A DNA stretch of 64,000 bases from Hoplostethus atlanticus (GCA_034670405.1 JAXDDX010000116.1:62001-126000), one strand, 5' to 3'; shown: positions 1 to 10,939, counted from the first letter of the stretch. Numbers and translations are program-made. Notes: generated by a model from the sequence alone, not told the origin.

Positions 1-35
1 GATGACATGTATATATTTAGTATGTTTCCGAGATA

Positions 36-1086
36 ATGGGCCTCATGCAGGAAACGATATACAAACAAATGTCCTCTTATTTTTGTTAGTATCCACGATT
101 TGTTCTTATTTTGTTAGTAACTATTGATTCACCAATGTTGTCTTATTTTTGCTCTTCTCTTAGGTAAGAGAAAATTTTACGAGTGGTAGAGAGCAAAAAA
201 ACATCTCGTTTTCACAGTCCACAAATTGTTTGTCCAACGCAAGGAAACATACGATTTTAATTTGAGCAAGATAAAAAAACGAATATCATATAATCAAATT
301 TAGATGATCATATGTTTTAGAGTAATTATAATGATTGGATTATTAAATTTGTGGGCTAAAGAAATAGTATTGGTCCACTGGTCCCAATTAAGACTAGAAA
401 AACCCTTGGATGATATTGCGTGCGTTCAGCTTCTGAATGGCTTATATACTGTCAAGTGGAGCGTCTGACTGGACACCTGTCAGTGCCACCTCTCCAATAT
501 GAGTTGTTGAATTCTTAGGTCATCATGGATCGCTTGGCTTGGGCAATGTGTTTTTTTGCTTCCATTTTAATATCGAACCATTTTCTTTTAATTTCAGTTA
601 CTGTGCGTCCCAATGCTGACACGGCATTTACAGCGTCACTAATGTTTTGCCATTGCTGGGTTTTTGATTTTCCCGTAACGCCAGTACTGACGCTCTGGAA
701 AATCTTGCAAAAACATGTCTACTTTGTGTAAGTTTATTTAACAGTACATCGATTTCACTACTGCTGAAGTTCTTCTTCTTACAGCCTTTTTTTGGTGGCA
801 TCTCTCCAATTCTTGGCCATGGGGCAGAGTATTTGCACACGGCACAACACCTGCCCTTATATAGTGTTTAGGGGGTGTTTCCTATGCTAATAACAAACAA
901 TCGGCCACGTGCCTCCAATGTATGATCAAGTGGGATTCATCATTCAGCACACCCAGGTAAGAGCAGATTTGGATGGTTAAGAACGTTTGGTGCATCTGGA
1001 GTTGACGTCTCTTATTTTTTCTCTTAACAGAAAATTAAGAGAAAATATAACAGACATTTAAGAGAATGATGCTGCATGAGGCCCAT
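36..1086 (-). mobile_element. PIF/Harbinger-type element carrying only a Myb-like gene
   Basis: The two ends are an exact 15-bp inverted repeat, ATGGGCCTCATGCAG at 36-50 and its complement at 1072-1086. The left subterminal region repeats a TCTTATTTTTGTTAGTA-like motif three times (near 75, 110 and 150), and the right subterminal region has CTCTTAA motifs. The only coding content is a Myb/SANT-like reading frame on the minus strand, and no DDE transposase is present. The combination of a Myb-type accessory protein and short TIRs is typical of PIF/Harbinger elements. No clear 3-bp target duplication is visible. Confidence 0.72.
515..801 (-). pseudogene. Myb/SANT-like DNA-binding protein of a Harbinger element, frameshifted
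   Basis: Reading the minus strand from an ATG at 801, the product starts MPPKKGCKKKNFSSSEID and continues into a helical SANT-like stretch. A one-base frame change near 710-718 moves the rest into another frame, which reads ISDAVNAVSALGRTVTEIK, then KRKWFDIKMEAKKHIAQ, and stops at 515-517. The VNAVS...R(T/S)xxEIKxKW pattern is the hallmark of the Myb-like proteins that PIF/Harbinger transposons encode beside their transposase. In known elements this partner helps DNA binding and nuclear import. At about 95 codons it is shorter than complete family members. The frameshift makes it a pseudogene unless it is a sequencing error in an A/T run. Confidence 0.7.
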
Positions 1087-1339
1087 TGTGTTTGATGGAG
1101 ACCGAGCCATAGCCCCTCAATGATTTCATTACACTGGGACGTACACATTACTAAAACATAGCAGTATCATGAATTAAAATAAAAATAATATGTTACCACT
1201 ATTGCAAATAGTGGTAACATAAAGTGGTGGCTACCTGGTGGTGGTTTAAAAGGCAAGAAGTTTAAATCTTTAGAATCTAGGTCTGTTAAAATTGTGTAGT
1301 TTGATGCCTCAATCCATGGAATAAAAACCTGGCTTGGTA

Positions 1340-1650
1340 ACCGTGTGACATATTTATATCACAGGTACAGACACAATTGGCCATGTCTCCGGGTGGGAAG
1401 CCAGAAGGGTATATGTCCTGGTCGCTGCACTAGCGCCTCCTCTGGTCTGTCGGGGCGCCTGTTCAGCAGGGAGGGGAACTGGGGGGGGATAACGTGTTCC
1501 TCCGCATGCGATGCTCCCTCCTGGTGAAACTCCTCGCTGTCTGGTGAAAAGAAGCGGCTGGCGACTCCACCACACGACCGGGACCGCTTAGGCAGGGGGA
1601 ATTGGCCATGTACAATTGGGAGAAAAAGGGGGGGAAAAATTCTAAAAAAT
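1340..1650 (+). repeat. Teleost-type dispersed repeat with A-rich tail, family unassigned
   Basis: A GC-rich block of about 270 bp stands out from AT-rich flanks. It contains AAGCGGCTGGCGACTCCAC near 1550 and AATTGGCCATGTACAATTGG near 1600, and ends in a G-then-A-rich tail (GGGAGAAAAAGGGGGGGAAA, then A/T). The motif ATTGGCCATGT also occurs near 1377. I recognise this kind of block as a common fish interspersed repeat but cannot assign its class. The open frames over it are unremarkable. Confidence 0.45.
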
Positions 1651-1821
1651 AAAAAAATAATTCAATTGAAATCTCTACAGCCCAAATCCTTTCTTTTTTG
1701 GGGTGAACATTTCACCAAAAAATGATTTTCTTAAGACTGTTAGAGGTCCAAATAATTCCATGTTGTGTATCAAAAGCTAAATTTGAAAAAATTCCAACCT
1801 CTCCTGCTTTTTCTTTCTTTC

Positions 1822-1826
<5 letters not shown>

Positions 1827-1854
<28 letters not shown>

Positions 1855-1962
1855 AATACACAAATCAACACACACAACCACAAAACCAAACTTACAAGAC
1901 AAGACACTCAAACACGTTTTTTGTTCTTTCTCCCTCTCCCATACACCCACACACACACGCAC

Positions 1963-2009
<47 letters not shown>
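1827..2009. repeat. Compound microsatellite (CA)n ... (GA)n
   Basis: An uninterrupted (CA)14 lies at 1827-1854, followed by degenerate CA/AC-rich sequence and a (GA)n run at 1962-2009. The overlapping open frames translate only to Thr-His or Arg-Glu repeats, so they are not genes. Confidence 0.95.
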
Positions 2010-2015
<6 letters not shown>

Positions 2016-2109
2016 AGAGTTGAACTATTGCCTTATCCTGCTGTGTCTAGCACGATACATTATTGGTGCTTTGTCTTTGTCGATTCTCTCCATCTTCTCT
2101 AATTGAGAG

Positions 2110-3360
2110 CCGACATGTAGAAAATGTTTCTGGGTCCTGGAACCAAGCAGAACGTTTACTGTAAAATGTCTAAAATGCATCAGCGGGAAACGTCAACCAG
2201 GGTTCGTGCCTGAAAAGTTGCTGTTGTTGGGGATGGGAGGTTCCTGCGAGCTGTAAAATTTCTGGATTATTCCTTATCACTGCATTCACATGGAGTTATC
2301 ATGGCCGTCTACTCTTCTGAATTGCCAAAACAATTTTCCATGAAAGTGGGTGGAAGCTATTTGGCACCGCATGCAGCATTGTGACACATTATAAGCAGCG
2401 ATCCTGAAGCAATTCACATTACAAGCCACTACAAGTGACATTTTAATGGCAAAACTGCCAGGCAGGCATGCATCTCTTTGTGCCTGTGCGTGTGTGTGTG
2501 TGTGTGTATATATACATACACATATGTCTTTATTAGTGTGATGTAGTTGAAAAAAAGTAATTTTCTATTGCCTTTCAATTTGAATTTTAACCACTTCTTG
2601 GAATTTTATGACCAAAGAAAATGGCATTGTACATTTTGGAGAAATGCTACTGCAAAATGAAGCAATTTCACAATAGATTCACACAATACAGGATTTTGAA
2701 GATTTTGTGCAACACCCATATACAGTAATTCCCTTCAGCTTTACACTGTTAATACAAGTGGAACACATCATCAGTGAGAAGATGCATCATCACTCCAAGT
2801 TACATCAAAATCCCACCATTGATGCAGCAGTTATGGCCTTTTCAAAGTTTGAAATTGTACCACAATGCATCACAAGTTTTGTGAAAATCAGTGGTGAGAG
2901 ATATCACATGTAAGTGAAAATGATGACCTTCAATTATCGCCTCCTTTGGGCCGATCAATGTAAGGATGGCCGGATTTGTGTCGTAACTTTCATTTCCAAG
3001 GTAGAGAGAGACCTTTAATTATAGCGCCCCCACCAGGCCAGTCTGTGTATTTTTTGTATTTTAAACACTGCCAAAATGCATCATCCCTTCCATCCCTCTC
3101 GATTTCCTGGGGGACTGTGAGGGCCTAAATACAAAATTTCATACTTTTCCATGCAGCTGACTTGAGTGTTGTAACAGGGAGGACAGAAAGTGACGTCTTG
3201 TTTGTTTGAGGGGAACTATAAAGTGTTCGGCCCGCTTGTTAGAGTGTGAGGTGCAGACCGCTGGTAGCAAGCTAGCTGGATGAGGAGCTGATTCTGGCTC
3301 AGTAGTCAAATAATCTCCAGGCTCTCTCCATCTATTATCATTATCTCTACCGCTCTCTGC
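2110..3360. other. Unassigned intergenic DNA
   Basis: No coding signal was recognised. A short (GT)n tract at 2489-2508 is present. The stretch 2760-3080 contains near-palindromic phrases (CATCATCAGTGAGAAGATGC) and a TTATAGCGCCCCCACCAGG block, which resembles dispersed repeat sequence but cannot be assigned. Confidence 0.5.
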
Positions 3361-3383
3361 TAAGCTCCGCAGGATTCATAACA

Positions 3384-3600
3384 GCATGTGTGTGTGTGTG
3401 TGAGAGAGAGATACTGAATGTGTGCATGCATGTGCCAGTGTGTGTGTATGAGACAAAAAGAAAACAAACACACACATGCATATGTGTTATTGGACATAAT
3501 ACATACAAATGTGCATGTATGTGTGTTGACAGGTGTGTGTGTGTGTGTGTGCTTCTGTCTGTGTGTGAGAGTATGTGTGTGTGTGAATGAGTGTGTGCAC
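3384..3600. repeat. Compound GT/GA/CA microsatellite
   Basis: Interrupted (GT)n and (GA)n runs cover about 215 bp, with the longest pure GT tract near 3531-3551. Open frames on both strands are low-complexity Cys-Val or His-Thr repeats and are not credible proteins. Confidence 0.93.
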
Positions 3601-4137
3601 GTACAGTAAATCACATTACAGGGCTAATGTAGATGTTAAATTGAATCACCCGCTGCATCGTTTGTCTAGGCGATCGTTACTGGTAAAACGTCTGTCATAT
3701 TAGCTAAGCATTCCTCATCTGGATGGTAAAATCTCTCCCCTGGACTCAGTGGGAATGGCAGCGCTGCTGTTGGAGGGCTATTTTTTTTTTTTTTTACAGG
3801 AAGTGGTTTTAGTTTTCCATTTCATTTCCATTTCTGCAATGTGACTGACACGGATTTGGAAGAAAAAAAAAGTCCTAGTTTCATAATTCATTGTAAAGTC
3901 CAACATTCAAAGTCCTTCCCGGATTTAGTCCAATGTTTTGACCTATTAGAAACAAAAGTATGAATGAAGCTTGCTGTAGAATGGAACACTATCCAAATCT
4001 AAAATTTGACAAGTTGAATATACAAATACAAATACAAAATTTTATGTTCAGCAACAAACGCCCACTTAAAAAAAATGAAAATTGATTTTTGTTAGATGTA
4101 ATTTAGAACAGAGGCTCAATTACAGGTGGTAGGACGC

Positions 4138-4225
4138 TCTTCTCTGTTGCAGCCCCACTTTGTGATTTAGGTTGGTGAGATGGGTTTATTTTTTACATTT
4201 TGCGTAGTGCAGCTTGTGCAGCTTT
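4138..4225 (+). repeat. Dispersed repeat copy A (second copy at 12445)
   Basis: The phrase GCAGCCCCACTTTGTGATTT followed by AGGTTGGTGAGATGGGTTTA recurs with few changes at 12445-12505. Both copies start next to TTCTC(T/C)(G/A)TT and run into an A/T-rich tail. This looks like a small interspersed element of unknown class. Confidence 0.55.
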
Positions 4226-4228
4226 AAA

Positions 4229-4305
4229 GATATTGAATGTCGGCACAAAATATCGGCTATCAGCAGCTTCAAACCAAAAATATTAGTATCAGTGTCAGCC
4301 ACTCA
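4229..4305 (+). repeat. Fragment of a CCGATATTGG-type DNA repeat
   Basis: GGCACAAAATAT...AGCAGCTTCA...AAAATATTAGTATCAGT closely resembles 58115-58172, the right end of a TIR element at 57834-58179. It is probably a truncated copy of the same small DNA transposon. Confidence 0.5.
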
Positions 4306-4689
4306 AAAACCCATATCAGTTTAACCCTAGTGATTCTTATGCATTTTATCACTGTATTAACTTCTAATGAAGGAAATAACAGTGTAACTGTGGACAACCT
4401 GGAACCGCCTCCAGGAACCCTCAGGAACCCATTTTGGAGAAAACTGTTAATACTCAGTGGAAAAGCCTTAAAGCTGTTTGGGGATTTTTCTACTTTTTTT
4501 GGTGCCGTTAAACTTCCAGTTTTCTGACAGACCGGGCCAGCACCCAAAGGTGGAACATCAAGATGGGCCCCCAAATTATTCTGGAGGACCCTATATGAAA
4601 AGTTGTCAAAGCCTTCCAAAGCCCTTGCAATGTGGGCTCCTTTAAACACAAACATGTTGGTTGACAGCCTCAAATCATTGTACATTCTG

Positions 4690-4902
4690 TGTGTTTAGCT
4701 GACATAGCAGCCTGCAAACCAGGTCTGGAAAATTTTACTGAACACCAGAAGGTTGCTGGTTTGAAGCCCCAGGCTGGCTTGGAAAATCTGCGCTGGGATA
4801 GAGAAACAAGGAACGCTCCCCCCTCCCTTGAAAGTTATTGTCAATGTCCCTTAAGCAAGGCACATAACCCCCGACTGCTCCAGTGGAAAGCAGAACAGTA
4901 GC

Positions 4903-4910
<8 letters not shown>
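4690..4910 (+). mobile_element. tRNA-derived SINE, degenerate
   Basis: A B-box-like promoter motif, GGTTTGAAGCC, sits at 4758-4768 (pol III consensus GGTTCGANNCC). It is followed by a body with CTTAAGCAAGGCACATAACC and CCCCGACTGCTCCAGTGGA, phrases typical of a common fish tRNA-SINE family. The copy runs into (TG)n at 4911-4938, a usual SINE tail. The A-box is not clear, so the copy is old. Confidence 0.55.

Positions 4911-4938
<28 letters not shown>
4911..4938. repeat. (TG)14 microsatellite
   Basis: A pure TG dinucleotide run immediately follows the SINE body and probably derives from its tail. Confidence 0.95.
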
Positions 4939-5084
4939 CAACCCTATCTCTTCGTGCAACTGCTCTCTCCAAGCTGTTGCAATGTGGTGTGCCCTGTTTG
5001 GTTGCTTGCTTAATTGCTTGCTTAATTTCGTTAACTGAGTAACAGGAGTCCTCACCAACTGTTGCCTCACGTACAGGTCTTTCC

Positions 5085-5302
5085 TCTTGCGCACAGGAAG
5101 TGATGCATTTTCTGGGTTCTTTCAGTGATAGCCACCGTGGCTGAACAGATAAAGAAAAGAGTGCCACCTACAGAAACTCAAACTCCATCAACAGAAAATC
5201 CAAGGAAAACACACTGTTTGAATGACAGGTGATCTCTGGGAAGTGTAGTGCAGAAACACCACAGCAATGAGGCTGAGAGACAAAGATGGAGACTAAATAA
5301 AA
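5085..5302 (+). repeat. Dispersed repeat; inverted partner at 54560-54840
   Basis: The block from GCGCACAGGAAGTGATGCAT through GATAGCCACCGTGGCT, ACAGGTGATCTCTGGGAAGT and CAAAGATGGAGACTAAATAA is found again as a reverse complement at 54560-54840. The partner holds about 50 extra bases. Both copies have the same element order. No TIR, promoter box or coding content is visible, so the class is unknown. Confidence 0.7.
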
Positions 5303-5601
5303 AATAATCTTGCCAATTACCACTTTAAGATCTTTAAGTTTAATGTCAATTTCTCTTCCATTTTCCATGGAAATGCTTTGAATGTGCTTTTATGTCTCCA
5401 ACTCACTCTGTTGTGTGAGCAAGTCCTGCATACAAAATCACTGTTACAAGTCAGGCTATTGTCCATTCACTTACTGACTGTGCGAGACGTGACATCAGCG
5501 GGAGAATATTGTGCGAACGCGGAAATCTTTTTGCATGTTGCCTGTCTGTCCAATCAAAATGAAACATTATATGTAATTAAAGTTAAGTATTTAAAGGTGC
5601 A

Positions 5602-7555
5602 TTAACCCTGTAAGGCCCACTGTTGCAAAATTACAACATCAGTTTTAGCTATCCTAAAAAAAAAATCGGGAATTGTTTTTTTTTTAAAAGACCACATTTA
5701 GATAGTCAGTGGGTCCTATTGGTTAACCCTGCAATGCTATTGGATGGTAAATGTGTTTATAGGTCCGGCCATCAGGCCATGAACTCACACAACCTGCAAA
5801 CTTTTCTTCAGACTCATCTCTTTGTTTTATTGGACTGGATTTGTCAAGATTCAAGTAAGTAAAATGCCTTAAATATTTTTTTTTATGATGATTACAATGT
5901 CTATAACATGTAGATATTTAGTTATTGTGGAATACATTCATCAAATGTGATTTTGAGCATGTTATGTCTATGTTGTAATTCTACATACCTGGGTGAGGGT
6001 GGTAGTCAAAATAGCAGTTGCACCTTACACATTACATGGGGACATGGGGATGCTCGTTGCATTGTTCAGGGACAGGTGAGAATGTTCTGGAATGTGGGGA
6101 TGTGAAGTGTTCCCTTTTAGTATGATAAGTAGAGAGCATAATAGGCTATCCAGACACTATTGTGTGAATTTGGTGGAATGTGAAAGTAAGATTAGGATAC
6201 ATTTGAATTGAAATTATTTAGCCTGGAGAATATATGCTCATATGTATTACTTACTTACGTACATATTTATTTATTTGTTTGTTTTACTTTTTCCATTTCA
6301 GAATGCCACCAGCAAAGAGAGGTGTTCTTTACAGTGTGCAGGATGTGATTGATGCCATCCAAAATGGAGACAGTGATTTTGAGATGGAATCAGACACTGA
6401 TACGAGTGACGAAGAGGCAGATGAAGATGCCGGTGAAGTGGACAAAGAAAATCTACAGCCCACTGACTGCCCAGCTGATGATTATGTGGACATTGAGCCC
6501 CAAATTAACAAACACACCATGCCCCGATGACAGGTATCGTTGGCTGAAAAAGGATTTCATCAGTCCCAATACTGATTTTTCTGGTCCGGATATCACCAAT
6601 GATGCCGTTTCCAGTACAAGTTCCCCATGAAATCTCACCGCTGGTACACCTACATCTTCTGGCACACCATCATCCTCGATGTGATCAACGCCTGGCTCCT
6701 CTACAAGCGGGACTGCAAAGCTCTCAATATTTCAAAGAAGGAGATACTGAACAGGAGACAGTTTCAGGCACAATTAGCATCCTCTCTCATCCTGGTGAAT
6801 ACAACACTCAACACACCAAAGAGAGGGCGACCATCTTCAGGCAATAGGAGCCCAGAAACGCAGACAGGGACATCAAGGAGCCCCTTGAGTGCTCAGAAGA
6901 GACCATCAGGTGATGGAAGTCCATCAAATGGGGTCCCAGCCAAAAGGTCATCTGCACACCCCCCGCTGGATGTACGCAAAGACCTCATCGCCCATTTCCC
7001 GGTGAAGACGAACAGAGGACGCTGCAGACACTGCAATACAGGATATACCAACACCCTATGCAGCAAGTGTAATGTTTGTCTTTGCTTTTCAGAGGAAAAG
7101 AACTGTTTCTGGGACTATCACTGCAAATGAACATGGCTGAACACTGGGACACTGGGACTTTGAATGCTCAGAAGGGATTTTGTAAATTTTGAGTTTTGTA
7201 AATACAGTTTTATCTTTTTTTTTTTTATTAATAAATGACTTCATAAAAAAATATGACTGTTGTGTGATTATTATTCATGATATAGACTGTTATGGGGCAA
7301 CATAAGCGCTCAACCCTGCAAATGAACCCTTAGTTGTTTTGTATATTTGTTCAAACAATGTGAGTATAAACACAGAAATTCTGCTCCCAACTAGGGCCAA
7401 CGTTGCAATATTACAACATGTCCCTAAAAACTTACTAAAACATACAAATTTTGAAAACCCTTTAATTTCTGCATCAGAGGCCCCCTACAACAACATCTGA
7501 GAGGTGAAAAAATGTTTTGCTCATTTTTTTCTATATTTGGGTTTTACAGGGTTAA
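5602..7555 (+). mobile_element. piggyBac element with TTAA ends, internally deleted
   Basis: The left end reads TTAA-CCCTGTAAGGCC (5602-5617) and the right end GTTTTACAGGG-TTAA (7541-7555), the piggyBac arrangement of CCCT...AGGG termini at a duplicated TTAA. Both subterminal regions hold a GTTGCAA(A/T)ATTACAACAT phrase, near 5622 and 7402. Between them are the N-terminal and C-terminal parts of a piggyBac transposase, a polyadenylation signal and a 3' splice site, but the catalytic core is gone. The element is about 1.95 kb. Confidence 0.88.
6303..7130 (+). pseudogene. piggyBac transposase with deleted catalytic domain
   Basis: A pyrimidine-rich splice acceptor ends at 6301, just before the ATG at 6303. 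The N-terminal part starts MPPAKRGVLYSVQDVIDAIQ, is very acidic around residues 24-50 and stops at 6530. After a frame change the sequence reads RYRWLKKDF...TDFSGP, a conserved piggyBac region. The sequence then jumps to SHRWYTYIFWHTIILDVINA (frame from 6627), which belongs near the C-terminal side of the catalytic domain. The roughly 350-residue DDD core that normally lies between is missing. The C-terminus keeps the Cys-rich zinc finger (CRHCNTGYTNTLCSKCNVCL, ending in a CF/H motif near 7120) that reads terminal DNA in this family. AATAAA at 7230-7235 is the likely polyadenylation signal. It is not functional for excision. Confidence 0.85.
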
Positions 7556-7559
7556 GTAC

Positions 7560-8079
7560 AGTCCCACATCACAAAATGACCATAATATATCTGCATGGAT
7601 TGGTGAAAAATTATTATTCCATTATTTTGTCACAGACCTGTCGATGTTGTTGCAATTCCTCGGTCGTCAATAAACGTCACAAATTCCTTAATGCCCCTTT
7701 AAATGTGATCGCTAAACATTTCAATTTCAAACTTAATAGCAAAGGTACATATATGTGGGCAGAAAGTATTACTGGTGCAGTAATTCTGTAAATAATTGGT
7801 TTCGATCAAATATTTATTCTTTATTCATTCATTCCAAAATGTGTTCTTAATCATTAAATTCCCAATTCTAATATATATATATACACAGTAAGACATATTT
7901 ATACAAAATAAATACATATACTACTTATTATGACATTTTGTGTGCAATACTAATGATAATAATATACTTTAACAATATTTTTGAAAGCAGTATATACAGT
8001 ATATATATCTGGAAGGTGACAATATAGTGAATCAACAGGAAAAAACAAATAGTGACAGCATGGTGTGCGTGCGTGTGTA

Positions 8080-8080
<1 letters not shown>
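7560..8080. other. AT-rich intergenic DNA
   Basis: No gene or recognisable element. Short (AT)n tracts lie near 7870-7884 and 7990-8010. Confidence 0.5.
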
Positions 8081-8084
<4 letters not shown>

Positions 8085-8127
<43 letters not shown>

Positions 8128-8505
8128 GCCTACATACATACATGAAGTGTGATTGTTAATGTGTAGGCATACATATTGTGTATGTATATTCATGCATGAC
8201 TGTGTTTGTATGAATGTGTGTGTGTGTGTGTTTGTGTATAGGTGTGTGTGTGCATGTGTGACATGTATGTATGTGTGCCTGTGTATGTGCGTGTGTGTGA
8301 ATAGCTAAAGCCAGTTAGTGATGGATAGGCTGTTGACAATTCAAAGATGTCAGCTGAGTAAAGTATGCTAATGCTATTCTCTGCTCCGCATCCAAACACA
8401 GCAATGTATTCCAAACTGTGGCTAGGGGACTGGTAATTAGCTGTGTGTGTGTGTGTGTGGGTGTGTATCTGTGTGTGTGTGTGTTTTGTGTGTTGTGTTT
8501 GCGCC
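8085..8505. repeat. Cluster of GT-rich microsatellites
   Basis: (GT)n/(GA)n at 8085-8126, interrupted GT runs at 8213-8310 and a (GT)n block at 8442-8505 sit in one 420-bp region. The overlapping minus-strand open frames are His-Thr low-complexity translations. Confidence 0.93.
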
Positions 8506-8587
8506 TGTCTTCCTGCTTCCTTATGGATTGAATCAGGCAAGCATATCAATTATGAATTGATTGTTATGATGACAATAATGATTATGA

Positions 8588-8863
8588 CTACTAGTACTAC
8601 TACTATTACTACTACTGCTACTACTACTACTGCTGCTACTACTACTAGCGCTACTACTATTACTACTAATACTACTGCTACTACTACTACAAATACTACT
8701 ACTACTACTAATACTACAATGACTACTACTACTACTACTAGTACTACTACTATTACTATTACTAATACTACTACCACTACTACTACAACCACTACGATTA
8801 CTACTACTATTACTACTATTACTAATACTACTACTACAACTAATACTACTATTACCACTACTG
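8588..8863. repeat. (ACT)n trinucleotide array, ~275 bp, interrupted
   Basis: ACT/CTA units with occasional ATT, AAT, GCT and ACC variants continue for about 90 repeats. All three frames are open (poly-Thr, poly-Ser or poly-Val), which explains the ORFs of 115-148 codons here. They are not genes. The array ends directly against the 305-bp repeat unit at 8864. Confidence 0.95.
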
Positions 8864-9170
8864 CTAGGGTTGCCTCCATTACCAAATGATGGAGCATGTT
8901 CCCCCATGAGGAGACTGTTCTAAAAACAGCATTGAAATGCTCAGATCTGGTGACATTTGAGAGATGGATTTAGCCAAATCTTAAGTTTATCCCCAACGGT
9001 CTCCTGTACTCTACTTGCCATTTCGGGCCTCCATGTTCTGCCGCGCAACACGTTACGGGGTGAAATCAAAATCGTCTGTCCTCTTCATGGATGACAAGTG
9101 GCATACCCCTCCTATTCCTCCTGCTTCCAATGCACATAATGCAAATAAAATATACCCAGATTTATAATTT
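8864..9170. repeat. 305-bp repeat unit, copy A
   Basis: It starts TAGGGTTGCCTCCATTA and ends ATACCCAGATTTATAATTT. A second copy with the same order and small indels lies at 10402-10705. Both start directly after an (ACT)n array. Shared internal phrases include GATGGAGCATGTTCCCC, GACATTTGAGAGATGGATTT and TTCATGGATGACAAGTGGCA. No coding content was recognised. On the minus strand the unit would end in (TAG)n, which resembles a retroposon with a microsatellite tail. Confidence 0.75.
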
Positions 9171-9326
9171 AAAGTGCTTCATAGGGGTAACTCTGTCTTC
9201 ATTTCTATTGATGTTACTGCCTTTCTGTTTCATGCACGCTCTTGTCCGTGTTTTTCTCTGATCGCTTTGTTCATGTTTATTGGTTTTGTGAAGCACTTTG
9301 TAACTCTGATTTTGAAAGGTGAGATT
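9171..9326 (+). mobile_element. Probable LINE 3' end fragment
   Basis: TTTTGTGAAGCACTTTGTAA followed by CTCTGATTTTGAAAG matches the 3' UTR phrasing seen in Rex1/L2-type fish LINEs (…AAGCACTTTG…AAAGTGCTAT…). Only the tail is present, so the family is uncertain. Confidence 0.4.
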
Positions 9327-9831
9327 TACTCCCCCGCTTACTTACTTTCGATTAACAATAACAAAAATATTCAGGGGAATCAATCGGTGCAACATATCAA
9401 CAACAGCAACATTTATTCCTTCAATATTACCCTCTAATTTCCCCCTTCTCTTTTTAAAGCCCAACATTTCAAAATAAAACTCCTAAAACCTATTAAGTGT
9501 GAAAAGCTCTATAAAATAACACTAAATTGGATAGAAAAACTGTTCGGAGTAATATTTTTTTCTTTGTATCTCTTTCTCTTGTTTCTAAATCTATGACCTG
9601 CATGTGCATGAATTGTATATTATGAATGCAATAAGTAATATCTGCTCCGATATTCGCATTACCATTAAAACCACCGAGACAGGAACATTGTCATTCCCAT
9701 GATCAGTGAAGCAAATCCTGCAATCCGGTCTGTTTTCCTGCAACATTACAATGACAGCCACAAAAATAAAATCCTGTTTTCCAGATCATATTCCAAACAT
9801 AAATGAAAACCAGACCGGTGTAACTCATTAC

Positions 9832-9972
9832 CATATCAGCTTCAGGTGACGTCTGGGGTGGCAGAAACTCTGGAATTGTTGCCGGACTCGTGTTTTGTCC
9901 GTTAACGTCGCGTTCCTCTATTGGTCGACGGAAGATACCCTGTGCACGCTTTGCAGTTCGCCGCGTACTCAT
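9832..9972 (-). CDS. Candidate first coding exon in a CpG-richer patch, unrecognised
   Basis: On the minus strand an ATG at 9972 opens a 47-codon stretch starting MSTRRTAKRAQGIFRRPIEE and ending ...PQTSPEADM, followed at once by GTAATG, an acceptable splice donor. The region 9838-10110 has more CpG than its surroundings and includes a CCAAT motif. Upstream sequence around 10140-10290 (GGAATGTGACTTGTTACTCG on the minus strand) looks like a dispersed DNA repeat, so this may be the start of a transposon gene rather than a host gene. I do not recognise the protein, and no downstream exon was identified. Confidence 0.25.
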
Positions 9973-10305
9973 CCTCTCGTACGCTGTCAAGCCACGGATA
10001 CTCAGCTTCACATTCACAGTGAGATTTTTTTTTACAATCTCTTGCAACAGCGAGAGCCATCACACACCGTCACGCACAGACGAGCGAGCACCCTGACGAG
10101 GACAGAGAGCTGCCAGCCGGCTGTGGTTTTTTTCCTATCAAATCTGCGTTTTAGAATGAAACTGGTTTCATTATTATTCAGAATTGGGTTATTCTTACTT
10201 TCATCACTCGAGTAACAAGTCACATTCCGTATTGCGTTATTATGGAACCCAATATCTTTTTCTGCATTAAGGAATGATTCCGTATTATACAGGATGGGTG
10301 GAAAC

Positions 10306-10401
10306 AACTACTACCACTACTACTATTACTACTACTACTAATACAACTACTACAACTATTAATACTATTATTATTGCTGATACTACTACTACTACTACTG
10401 G
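10306..10401. repeat. (ACT)n array preceding repeat copy B
   Basis: About 95 bp of ACT units with ATT/AAT variants directly abut the second copy of the 305-bp unit. More ACT-like units follow that copy (about 10705-10735). Confidence 0.9.
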
Positions 10402-10705
10402 TAGGGTTGCCTCCATTATCAAATGATGGAGCATGTTCCCCAAGGAGGAGACTGTTTGCATTGAAACATTGGCTGCATTGAAATGCTCAGTTCTGGTGAC
10501 ATTTGAGAGATGGATTTAAGTTTATCCCCAATGGTCTCCTGTACACTATTTGCTGTTTCGAGCCTCCATGTTCTGCTGCTCAACACATTATGGGGTGAAA
10601 GCAAATTCAACTTTGCTCTTCATGGATGACAAGTGGCATACCCCTCCCATTGGCCTTGCTTCCAATGCACATTACGCAAATAAAATATACCCAGATTTAT
10701 AATTT
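10402..10705. repeat. 305-bp repeat unit, copy B
   Basis: Direct repeat of 8864-9170, about 1.54 kb downstream in the same orientation. It has small indels (a changed stretch after GGAGACTGTT and a loss after GATGGATTTA). Here ACT-rich sequence lies on both sides. Confidence 0.75.
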
Positions 10706-10939
10706 ACTACTATTGCCACTGCTACTACCGGTAGTATCAAAATAAATCAAATATATCAATATATCAAATCAAATCATTAAATATATGTGCAAGTAATATT
10801 AAAAACAAATAAATGTACACAAACATAAATAAATTAATAAATAAACAAATTCTGCATTTATTTTACATATATTTATTCTATATTTATTTCTATATTGATT
10901 TATTCTGTATTTATTTACTCTTGTATTTGTTCATCCATA

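Noticed and set aside
8443..8907. Poly-Thr, poly-Ser and poly-Val open frames
   Set aside because: All three frames of an ACT trinucleotide array are open, so the length carries no coding signal.
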